The position numbers were made by a program, and so were the translations under genes. This document shows, piece by piece, positions 12,701 to 22,127 of a stretch of 64,000 bases of DNA. Each line of letters opens with the position of its first letter. The first letter of the stretch is position 1. The notes under the pieces are model-generated. The model did no database searches, was not told the origin of the DNA, and was given only the letters and a program-made list of their open reading frames with translations. Source of the stretch: Trebouxia sp. TZW2008 (Eukaryota > Chlorophyta > Trebouxiophyceae > Trebouxiales > Trebouxiaceae); assembly GCA_002118135.1 (NCBI GenBank), contig BDIU01000300.1, forward strand, positions 1 through 64,000, given 5' to 3'.

Positions 12701-15700
12701 GGCCGCTTGAGCAAGCTTGGAGGGGCCAAAAGCTAGTGCAGCATTGCACAGAATCATTGATGCATGACTCCAACCAGGCCTGCTGACTCCAGCTAGTGTC
12801 TACCACACTTCATGTCTAGCTGGGTCCTCACTTTCTGCCTGGCACCGGTGAATCGAACCAAAATGCGAGCAGCCTGCTGACCCCCGCCTGTGATTGGCGC
12901 AGGCCTACCGTAACGGTGTACCTGTGCCCAGGCACTGCTAGGCGTTTTTGCTGGTGTACAAGGCTGATCCAAAAACACAAGAGAGCTGGACTCAATGCAG
13001 CATTGCATCAATGTGTCAATGCATGCTGACACCCGCCTGTGACTGGCGCAGGCCTACCGTAACAGTGTACCTGTGCCCAGGCATTGGAGTCAGAAGAGGA
13101 AGTACCTCCAAGGCAAGCGTGGTATTGAGAAGCCCCCCTTTGTGCTGCCAGATTTCATTGAGGCCACTGGAATTGGGCAGATGCGACAAGCCTATCAGGT
13201 GAGTATCTTGTGCTCCCTGTTTATGGTTTTCTGAGCAATGCATGTCATTCTCTTCCTTTAGGCAGATGTGTCTTGTTCTGTGAACCTTTCTACTTCATCC
13301 TGTGCAATGCGTGTCATTCTCCCTGCTGTTGTTGCTGAACTTCATCCAATTACTGTGTCCTCAGTGAAGTTCAGCAGCAAACGCAGAGACAACATGCATT
13401 GAACAGGATGCAGCAGGAATTTGTGACTGGACAGACACGGCAGGCGTATGAGCTGAGCCTCATCAAACCCACACATTTTGGCATTAGCAGCAGTATGATT
13501 GCGATTGGCGATATTTCAATCCCTTGCAACTCTGTTTGCAGTTGCACATGTATAGCAGCTTTGTCTGCCTGTGAGTGGTGCTGCATGACACATTGACCGT
13601 AATCAGCCTTCTAAAAACAGTTTGACCTCAATGTATTGTGATGCAGCAATCCCATTCACAACTTGGCGAAGCATTGACAGGGTCAATCTGCAACTGTACA
13701 GCCACAGACAGCTGACACTGGACCCACCATGCAGGAAAAGGAGGAGAACAAGAAGCTGAAACAGAAACAGAGGGACCGCATGCAGCCCAAGGTGGGCAAG
13801 CTGGACATTGATTACCAGGTCTTGCACGACGCCTTCTTCAAGCACCAGACCAAGCCCAACCTGACCCGCCTGGGGGAGATCTACTATGAAGGCAAAGAGT
13901 TTGAAGCCAGGGTAAGTTCGGCCATCTGTTGCTTTGTTTTGCTGTTGTGGCACATCAGGTCAGCACAGGGGCATCTGGGTACTACAATTGCAAGGACTTT
14001 GAGGCCAGGTGTTGATGGCATTGCATTGCCTGCTGGTCTTGACATGTTACTAGTTAAGTCAGATCTGACGCGTTAGTGGTCACTCTGGTTGCATCCACGT
14101 ATGTTGTTTGTCAATTTTGAGTTCTAAACTGAAGCATTTAAGGCAGCAATGTGCTCACGGTCAGCTGTCACACAGCAATTACTTCTTTGCAATCGCAAGA
14201 CAGGCTGCAGACCAGAGATTGCCTGTGTGCAGGTGAAAAATGCCAAGCCAGGTATCTTGTCTGAGGATTTGAGAGGGGGGCTGGGGATGGCCGAAGGCTC
14301 CCCACCCCCTTGGCTCATCAACATGCAGCGATATGGCCCCCCACCCTCCTACCCTGAACTCAAGGTACTTTTCTATCTGTACACAAGTCACGTCGCCCAT
14401 ACATTGGCTTGCATGCATACATTAAGCTGCCTACGTGTCAGCACCCATGCATGGTGCATGCTGATTTACATTCAGCAATATGGCCCTCCAGCCTCCTATT
14501 TTAAACTCCAAGTACTGCGCCGCACATGCATTGTCCATAATAATCAGCGACATCAATCAGTATGTATACACTGCTATGCACTTGAGATCAACGTTGCCAA
14601 TATGTCAGCATGTTGTCCATGTATCAGCGCACTTGCATCATTGGTCTTGCTCATGTGTTACGCGCCGTGCTGCGCTGAAGCCAGGTACTATCTACATATG
14701 GGCATGACTGATACCATCTATGAGACCACATGCATGCATGAGTGATGCCATCCATGAGACCGCATGCATGCATAACTGATGCCATCCATGAGACAGCATG
14801 CATGCATAACTGATGCCATCCATGAGACAGCATGCATGCATGACTGATGCCATCCATGACACCGCATGCATTACTGATGCCATCAGACCGCATGCATGCA
14901 TGACTGAAGCCTGGACCCAAGAGATTCCAAGAAACTGCATGTGGGCATTTTTTATGTGGTCCGCGTATCAGCGTTGAAGGAAAATTGTTGCCAACCCCTG
15001 TGCAGGTGCCAGGCCTGAATGCTCCCATACCTCCCGGGACCCAGTTTGGGTACCAAGCGGGTGGGTGGGGAAAGCCTCCTGTCAATGAAGACGGAGAGCC
15101 CTTGTATGGAGATGTGTTTGGTCAGTTTGCTGATGAAGAGGAAGATGAGCCGGTAAGGACTGTTTGTCAATCCTGCCTGCGTGAGACGTGACTTTCAAGG
15201 CATTGCGTACGCAAAGCTGCTGCAGTCTCCATGTGCGTCTGCCTGCATGACAACAGCTTGACACCACAATTTGTCTCAGTCACTGATCAGCTGTCATTGA
15301 CAAGTATGCTTCTTTGCTCATCTAGACAGCTGGGAAAGTTGGGGAAAATGAGTTTGGAGAAAAAGACTGCAATCTTGGTGCTCTTTTCATTGCTTTAAGC
15401 TCAGCAGGCTGTGCGCATGCCTTTCTGCCCTATATATACTGATGCGCAAGCCTCTTGGAAGGTCTGCAAGGACATCATTTTGCTGCAAATCCCTCATTGA
15501 CCGCTTGTCTGATTGTGATTTGCAGATTGATAAGCAAGCACGGTGGGGTGACTTGGAATCAGACGAGGAAGAGTCCTCGGAAGAAGAAGAGTCAGAGGAA
15601 GAAGATGAAGAGGCTGCTGCCAGGGAGGATGACGAGGCGTCCCTGGCTGACGGGCTGGCCAGTGTGGGTGGTGTCAGCAGTTTGCCCAGCGGCCTTGAAA

Positions 15701-17691
15701 CACCTGAAGTCATTGACCTGCGTAAAGCCAAGGCTGGAGGTATGCAGCTCAGCAGGCACAGCATCCGCCTTTTCAACACTGCCTTTTCAAAATTTGAAAT
15801 GGGATCAGCAGCTTGCTCAGCGGCCTTGACACACCTGAAGTCATTGACTTGGGGTACAGCTAAGGCTGGAAATGTCTTGTGGCTTTGTCCAAGTTGCATG
15901 CTCAACAACATGTCAGCTGCCAGCTCATATAGCTCAGTGTAAGGAACGGTCTGAAATTGTTAATCTCTAAAAAGTAAACACTGGAGGCAATGATCCTAGC
16001 GGCCATGAAACACCTGAAGTCATTGACCTGCGTAAAGCTAAGGCTGGAGGTATGCAGCTCAGCAGGCAGATCATGATTTCCTGTGATGTCACTTAATGCT
16101 AACCACTTGTACTGGATTTGCTCAGTGTCTTGGCCACATCAGAAGTCAAAGACCAGCTTTCAGCCAAAGCTGGAGGTACGTAGCCCAGCACGCACAGTGT
16201 CAGCATGTTTGAATCTGAACGTCTGTTAATTGACTACATTTGGCCAGTGTGGGCGAGGTCAGCAGCTTGCCCAGCAACCTTGCAACACCTGAAGTCAGTG
16301 ACTTGCGCAAAGCTAAGGCGGGAGGTGTGTAGCTCAGCAGGCCATTGACATTGCAACTATGTACTGTTATCTGCTGTGCAGGTGATAAACACCTGTATAC
16401 AGTTTTGGAGCAGTGGCAAGCCCAGATTGCTCAGGCCAACCTCATGGGCATTGTATACACCCGTGTCACACCTCAGAACCGGTTGGTCTCGTCCTTAAGC
16501 CATGCACAGCATGCGCCCATGTGCAGATCTGTTTGCTGTTGTGCAGGTGACAAACACCTGTACACAGTGCTAGAGCAGCAGCAAGCCCAGATTGCGCAAG
16601 GCAACCTCATGGGCAGTGACCACACCTACGTCATGCCCCAGGGCCCACCTGGAGCAGCTCAAGCAGAGCGCAGACCCCAAGGGGGTGCAGCCAGAAGGTA
16701 ATTGTGTGCTCTGTTTTGGGCAATATCTTTTGTTTCCAGTCTGTTGTCTTTTGTCTATTCTCCAAATTCTGTCTATACACATGTCTTGTCAGCATTCATG
16801 ATGCAGCCCACACATACACCCACATCGCTGAACAGCTGATGTGGGTTTATACATGTAAATAGCACACATTGTGGGTATATTGACTGCACATGTTCACACA
16901 CATTTCTGTGAGCCAGTCTGACCCTCTATGTTGCATGCAGGCTGGAGATGTTGCGGCAGCAGAACCCAAGTGATGTGGAGGTGGCTATCACCCCTGAAGA
17001 GTTGGAGGGGCTTGATGAGGCGGCCATCCAGGCCCTTTACAACCAACGAGTTGCAGAGGAGCGAGCCAAGAATGCCAGAGAGGTATGCAGTGCTTGTGAT
17101 TTGGAAGTACACCACTTTGGCGCCGTCAGGAAAACCCAGAGGGGTTAGTCCTGTCTGCAAAATGTCTGTATGACACATCAAACACTGACACTCTGCCTGC
17201 AGCAATGGCTTGTTGAGGGTCTTGCTCTGATCACCAAAATCATGGACCCTGTGTTTTTGTTTGCAGCCATGTAGGGTGACTGTTGCGGCTAGCTCTTTTG
17301 CAGCGCAATGGCATGAGTCAGTTTTGTGTGGCTGCTGCACGCAACAAGGTGCATTGTTACGGCAATGTATCTCATGCGCAGCAGTAGGCACTGCCCTCAG
17401 CTTTTGCTAGACTGGATAAGTTCTGGTGTTTGCACCATTTCAGCAGCTCGCACCCAAGATGCAGCCAGATGCATTGAATGTTTCCAGCGCTCCAGGATGG
17501 TTTGTTGTTTGTGGTTCTGTAGCGAACCCTGCAACATATCATTTGACTTATTGTGCTGAGCTGGTGCTTGCTTATTGCAGGACTTTTCAGATCTTGTTGC
17601 GCAAAAGGCTGCGCAGCAGAAGCGTAAAGCAGCTCAGGCCAAAGAGAGTGGCAAAGCAAAGAAGCAAAAGCAGGAGACATTCAAGTTCTAG
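9731..17691 (+). CDS. SF3B2: Splicing factor 3B subunit 2 (SF3B2/SAP145, yeast Cus1)
   Basis: U2 snRNP component that helps anchor U2 at the branch site. Exons: 9731-9918, 10003-10057, 10145-10702, 11311-11421, 11817-11891, 13052-13198, 13735-13911, 14233-14364, 15006-15152, 15526-15739, 16547-16697, 16941-17082, 17581-17691. All phases close, giving 735 residues. The N-terminus is Lys/Arg-rich, then a Gly-Leu-rich repeat segment (GLGTAGLGASVGLGSSAGLG). The DUF382 core reads DVTAQDPKLLVYLK, RNSVPVPRHWSQKRKYLQGK, KRGIEKPPF and KLDIDYQVLHDAFF. The PSP segment holds MQRYGPPPSYPELK, VPGLNAPIPPGTQFGYQAGG and PLYGDVFG. An acidic stretch precedes LETPEVIDLRKAK, and the C-terminus is DFSDLVAQKAAQQKRK to ETFKF. 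The start ATG follows the CpG-rich promoter and is the first in frame. Confidence 0.97.
12440..12960 (+). repeat. Decoy copies upstream of SF3B2 exon 13052-13198
   Basis: The exon start (AYRNSVPVPRHW) with its acceptor context recurs near 12465, 12615 and 12890, at uneven spacing of about 130-270 bp. The copy at about 12890-12945 is nearly identical to the real one, including gcctgtgattggcgcaggcc, but diverges into tgctaggc where the real exon reads cattggag. Confidence 0.88.
14475..14530 (+). repeat. Decoy copy of the end of SF3B2 exon 14233-14364
   Basis: A copy of the exon tail (cagcaatatggccctccagc, then a PPPSYPELK-like end and a gta donor-like continuation) lies about 150 bp downstream of the real one. 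Confidence 0.8.
14715..14925. repeat. Minisatellite, about 30-36 bp units, seven copies
   Basis: Tandem units of catgagaccgcatgcatgca followed by tgactgatgccatc, with small variants (accgcatg/acagcatg, tgactg/taactg). It lies in an SF3B2 intron. Each unit contains a self-complementary GCATGCATGC core. It is not a CRISPR: there are no unique spacers. Confidence 0.9.
15795..16335 (+). repeat. Decoy copies of the end of SF3B2 exon 15526-15739
   Basis: The exon tail encoding TPEVIDLRKAKAGG plus its donor region recurs near 15820, 16010, 16140 and 16285. The copy at 16005-16065 is almost perfect (cacctgaagtcattgacctg, then ggaggtatgcagctcagca). All lie downstream of the real exon. Confidence 0.92.
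16376..16485 (+). repeat. Near-intact duplicate of SF3B2 exon 16547-16697 start
   Basis: The copy keeps the acceptor, the phase and an open frame: GDKHLYTVLEQWQAQIAQAN against GDKHLYTVLEQQQAQIAQGN in the exon used in the model. It diverges after NLMG. It is either a young decoy or an alternative exon. Confidence 0.9.
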
Positions 17692-18302
17692 GTTGTCTGA
17701 AATTTGTGACATTTCCGCTCAGGCCCTCGTTCCTATGCTGGCGAATGGATTGTTGCAATTTGTTGCAGCTTGCAGTCATTGTTGCTCGCTGCAAGTTTGA
17801 GACAGCACATGTTTTTTGGAGTGTTGACTGCTTGCAGCTGTGCTCCCGAAGTTTTCAACGAGTTCAACAGCTTCTGCAAAAACTTCGCAACAGCTTTTCT
17901 GTGCAGATGCTGACTTTTCATGATCCACACGATAAAAAGCATGTGACAGAATTAACAATTATTGAATGGTGTTGAGGCAAGCAACTGATTGCTGTCAGTG
18001 TGATTTCCGGAGTGCATATCAGTGTTAAAATTTTGCATCGTTTCAGGTCAGTTTCATTGACATTGTCGCAAAACCTGTAGCAGCAACACGTTGTCGGGAA
18101 CTTGTTGAAAAGCAAAGCAAATCAAAAATAGATGGACGCACTACTCGGAACACTTGCCAGGACAATCAAATAGCCTGTGATATAAAAATTTGAAAGCCAA
18201 CGTTGTCTGCTGCTACAGAATCTGCTGTCACAAATGCTGCTGCCACAGAATCTGCTGTCACAAATGCTGCTGCCACCAGCTCTGCTTCAACCAACTCTGC
18301 TG
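17692..18302. other. Convergent 3' intergenic region with short direct repeat
   Basis: It lies between the SF3B2 stop and the fibrillin stop. A 30-bp unit (acagaatctgctgtcacaaa then tgctgctgcc) is repeated twice, with partial copies, at about 18205-18300. No gene is visible. Confidence 0.7.
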
Positions 18303-21300
18303 CTAGGAGACAAGTTGTTTCAGCTTGTCAGCTCGCACTTGGACTGAAACAGTACCCTTCATCTGATCTGAAAACACCCTGATGGTGTCATCAACGTACA
18401 TGATTGAAAAGAATCCAGAGCCAGACAATGGAACAGGAATGCTTCGTCCCCAGGCAGTCACCTGCCCGCCACTGATATTTGCTTTGACCAGTCTTGGCAG
18501 ATTTGTCTGGCTGTCCTGTACCAAGCAGCCATGCACTACAGCTCCAGAAAGCTCACTTGATGCACTCTTGGGATCAACATTGCCGCCAAGCTGCAGACTC
18601 CAGATTACAACAACATCACATACAGCATCATCACATAAAGCATCAGTGACAAGCTCAGTGTGCTGCATCTCATGTCTCAGAGTCCCAGGGTCAAGTGCAA
18701 CAGATGCAGGCACCATTTTATCTCAGCTGGAAAGATTGATATGTCCTGTTTCTGCCAATCATGCAGAAGATTGTACCTCCGTCAACAAGAAGCGAATGAA
18801 TGCTGACAGCATTGACAAAAGACAGTCATTCAAGGCAAGCAAAGAGGTAAATGCGCAATGCGTTACCTGTGGCTCGTAAGTGCCTTGGGCAGAAACCACA
18901 ACCCGACTGCCTAAAACTTCCCCCCTGTTGATTACAGACCTATCAGAGGGGTCAAAATTTTGCCCAGCCTGTCCACATGCACAGCCACACATACAAAGCA
19001 ATCATTGCCATAGATATGCTGGTAATTCCGCTGGCAGGCAGAAGCTGGGTGACACTGGAAGAGCTGCCCAAAATATCTTTTTTGTTCATGACAGACCTAA
19101 TGGATGGATCAAAATCCTGCCCAGCCTCTTCACAAGCACAAGAGTCAGGCAGGCATGCGAAGCAACCGTTACCATACATATGCCGGCACACATCCTACTG
19201 GCAGGCAAAAGCTGGGTGAATTTGGAAAGCTGTGTTGTGCCAAGCATATACCCTTCAACTGCAATGAATTCATGCATTCAATCATGCACTCAAAAGCCAT
19301 GCTAGACAGGCTTAGCAGGCCCAGCTATAAGCTGCATTACCTTTCGCTTTTGACTTGTAAAACAGTCCAAAATGGAAAGAATAAGTAAAAGAAAAAGCAA
19401 AAGAAGAAGTTGTTCACATACTTTAGACAGCCAACAAGCCACACAGCGGCAATGATTATGTGTCCATCAGCTCAGGGCAATCCATGACATGTATTGCATC
19501 ACCTTTCGCTTTGACTTGTAAGACAGGCGTCCAGTTGACTTGACTTGGCCAGGCGAAGTGAGCTGCTGCCACAGTAGCGCTCCTCTTGTGTACACTACCT
19601 GCGTGGCCACTGACTTTCTGTGTGCAACAGAAACGTCAACGTCGGTATACTCAATGGCTGAACAAATTGATGAACGGCTCAGTGCACTCACTCATAGCCA
19701 GACAGGAAATACTTGACTTAGCCAGGTGAAGTCAGCTGCTGCCACAGTAGCGCTCCTCTTGTGCACACTACCTGCATTTGTGTGTTTCTTTTCAAACACA
19801 TGCTAGTCAGGCTCAGCAGGCTCAGCTAGGTACAAACTAGAGTAGTCATTTGGGTCCCACCAGTTTGGTCTTGCGTATGCTACCTGCATGGCCAATTGTT
19901 TCCATACCTGTGCAACACGACATTCAGCATGAGCATGATCAATGGCTGAATGAAGTGACGAATGGCCACTGGTCTCATGACCAGGAGCTGAGTGCGACAG
20001 AAAAATTCACATTGGCATATTCAATGGCTGAACAAATTGATGAATGGCTCAGTGCATCCAGTCATAGCCAAAAAGCAAGTACTTGACTTGCTCAGGTGAA
20101 GTGAGCTGCTGCCACAGTAGCGCCCCTCTTGTGTACGCTACCTGCATTCATTCACTTTACCTCAATCATTTTCATCCATTCATTAAAACCACATGCTAGA
20201 CAGGCTCAGCAGGCTCAGCTAGGTACGTACTGGAGCAACCAACTTTATGCGGCCAGTGCAATCTTGTGTACACTACCTGCATGGCCAACTCCATTCACAC
20301 ACTACGTTTGCCAGAAGTCAGACGTGACAGAACAAGTTGTATCATCATTGGCTATCTGGGAAATGGCATGTGACATTACCATATCATATCACATCACGTC
20401 ACAGCTCAGAACATCAAAATACAGCTCTGTATTTTTGGTCAGATTGTCATCATCATCATCAGCAGCAGCATTGCTGTCACCACCATTGCGAGTCTCATGT
20501 CACATTGACAGTTACTGTGAGCGTTACTGCTATTACATCTGTTACTCATGCATGTGCCCACCTGATTTTGTCGTCATCAACACCATGAGCAGCAGCATGA
20601 TCATGACTAAGGCATTTTGCTTCTCTGCTATCAATGCTACTGCATCTAGACATGCATGCCCACCTGCCACTCGCCTCCGCCCAGTGAGGCCTCTTTAAAC
20701 GGCAGCTCAGAATCCAACAGAATGTCCACTAGCTCACCAAAGCGCTCAGCATTGTTACTTCCTTCCTGTATCATTGTCTGCATCTCTTTGCTTGCAGACT
20801 TGACAGGTGACCTATATCAATGCATGGAAGGCGCTGAATGCACAGCGTCTTTCTGCAAAGTGGTAACAATGAATATGGGGCTGGACACCTGCCCGGTGCT
20901 GAAGACCTGAGGGGAGCTTTCAGCATGCAAGAGTGGGAAGCAGCAACAACTGTTCCATGTCATTGTTTGCTTTTTTTTGCTTGCAGACTCGACAGGTGAC
21001 CTATAACAATGCATAAAAGACGCTGAATGCACAACATCTTGCAGGACGCATGAGTCAGGGGGCAGCAACAAGTACAGCATTTGATTGTCTGTATCTCTTT
21101 GCTTGCAGACTTGACAGGTGACCAACAGCAATGCATGGAAGACCCTGAATGCGGAGCACTATTCAGAGTGCATACTGCGGGAAACAGGACCAGATGCAAT
21201 GCCATGTAAATTGCACAGCATCAAGTGGTCCATGACATTGACCTTTGCCTCACCCTAAAGAGAAAATTTGCTGAAGCTGCTGTATTGGTGATGCTGCCGC

Positions 21301-21553
21301 GGGTGTTGGAGAGTGTCTTCTGCCAAAACCCTTCTGCCTGGGCTTGCAGAATGGATTTTCCGCTTTTTGGGATGTTCTTCCTGCCGTGCGTGTGTTGGGA
21401 TACGGCCCAACATGGCTGCAAGGGCGACACAAGTCGCTCAGTCCGCGGCTCAGATACAGGATTGCAAATTTGCTCGCTGACGTACCGGGACACTTGGCGA
21501 GATCCTGAAATAAAAGTCCCGTGCTGTCTGATTTGCAGACTTGAGATCGTCAT
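18303..21553 (-). CDS. PAP/fibrillin-domain plastid-lipid-associated protein
   Basis: Fibrillins bind lipids in plastoglobules and thylakoids. Exons in coding order: 21553-21254, 20798-20664, 19598 to about 19520-19550 (3' end uncertain), 18968-18867, 18515-18303; roughly 265-275 residues. Exon 1 (MTISSLQIRQHGTFISGSRQ onward) is Ser/Arg-rich and acid-poor, as a chloroplast transit peptide should be; an in-frame ATG 60 bp further upstream is possible. The conserved domain reads ERFGELVDILLDSELPFKEA, LGGGEWQ then VVYTRGALLWQQL, GQNFDPSDRSVINRGEVLGS, RVVVSAQGTYEPQ, NISGGQVTAWGRSIPVPLSG and GFFSIMYVDDTIRV. Exons 2, 4 and 5 have clear boundaries and consistent phases. The exon 3 donor could be after GQ (GTCAAG) or after KSKRK (GTGATG). 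The family call is mine from the motif pattern; the subgroup is not certain. Confidence 0.85.
19090..19240 (-). repeat. Decoy copy of fibrillin exon 18968-18867
   Basis: A degraded copy reading EEAGQDFDPSIRSVMNKKDI followed by LGSS lies upstream of the real exon, and a second fragment follows near 19190-19240. Confidence 0.85.
19300..19325 (-). mobile_element. Fragment of the SINE-like repeat
   Basis: Contains tgctagacaggcttagcagg then cccagct, the inverted core of the repeat seen at 31707 and 6970. Confidence 0.4.
19795..19850 (-). mobile_element. SINE-like dispersed repeat, inverted partial copy
   Basis: Carries tgctagtcaggctcagcagg then ctcagctaggtac, the reverse complement of the core shared by 6970-7062 and 31707-31805. 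Confidence 0.5.
20145..20235 (-). mobile_element. SINE-like dispersed repeat, inverted copy
   Basis: Read on the minus strand it has tacgtacctagctgagcctg, ctgagcctgtctagc and then a tail of AATGAATGGATGAAAATGA-type simple sequence. This matches the copy at 31707 in both core and tail. Confidence 0.6.
20950..21160 (-). repeat. Decoy copies of the fibrillin exon 2 start
   Basis: The block gcttgcagactygacaggtg then accta/acca..caatgcat appears near 20795 (real junction), 20980 and 21105. The two upstream copies have lost the coding frame. Confidence 0.88.
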
Positions 21554-22127
21554 GGGCGTTCCAAACGCACGGCCTACTGCTGGCGTGATCTCTGGATCAG
21601 CAGCAGGCAGCAAGCATGCACGACGTGAGCGGGCGTGGCTAGGTCAGATTCAGGAATCGATTTAGCACGATGTCCGTTGCAAGCGAGCAGATACGGCTAT
21701 CGCATTGACTGCCGAAAGTGTCTTGCTGCGGCTTTCCGGAGTCGTGTCGCTGATCAATGATAGATGCCCGGACTCGAACGCAAAGTGCATGGTTTAGTCG
21801 CGCGAGCGTTTCTGCAATTGTGGTCCTGCAGCTGTTCGCGTGGTCGCCGCTGCAGCGATCCGTCATTTGTACAATAGACAGCGTCGTTGACGTATTGTGA
21901 ATGTTGCGCAGCATCCGGTTCGTACAAGGCCAAGTGCCCTCGCATCGGCAGTGCCAGACATCGACGGTTTTGAGCGCACACAGAAAGCCTGAACAGCAAA
22001 TCCGGACTTGCGCCTCCAGCACTGCTCGTGTTCGTTCCGTGACACCCAGGTGCGACTCAGTCGCTTCGCGTTCAAAGCGTTGCAACCCCGCTAAGCTGAC
22101 CTGTCGTGCAATAGGCTGCACTCGTGC
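21554..22127. promoter_or_regulatory. CpG-rich divergent promoter, fibrillin / MBL-fold gene
   Basis: 574 bp between two divergent start codons. CG dinucleotides are dense (gtcgcgcgagcg, cgcgtggtcgccgc) compared with neighbouring introns, where they are scarce. No TATA motif could be fixed with confidence. Confidence 0.65.

Larger units (their letters stand above)
19700..20280 (-). repeat. Decoy copies of fibrillin exon 3 and flanks
   Basis: The exon 3 start (VVYTRGALLWQQLTSPG) recurs near 19712-19775 and 20082-20145, with a third trace at 20262-20280. On the plus strand these show as gctgctgccacagtagcgc. Longer shared text (ttcaatggctgaacaaattg) flanks the units, so duplicated blocks of several hundred bp are nested here. 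Confidence 0.85.

Noticed and set aside
14715..14925. CRISPR-like array
   Set aside because: Contiguous minisatellite units with no unique spacers, in an intron of a eukaryotic gene.
20129..20698. Plus-strand ORF of 189 residues
   Set aside because: Overlaps fibrillin exon 2 and decoy copies in antisense; composition is low-complexity.
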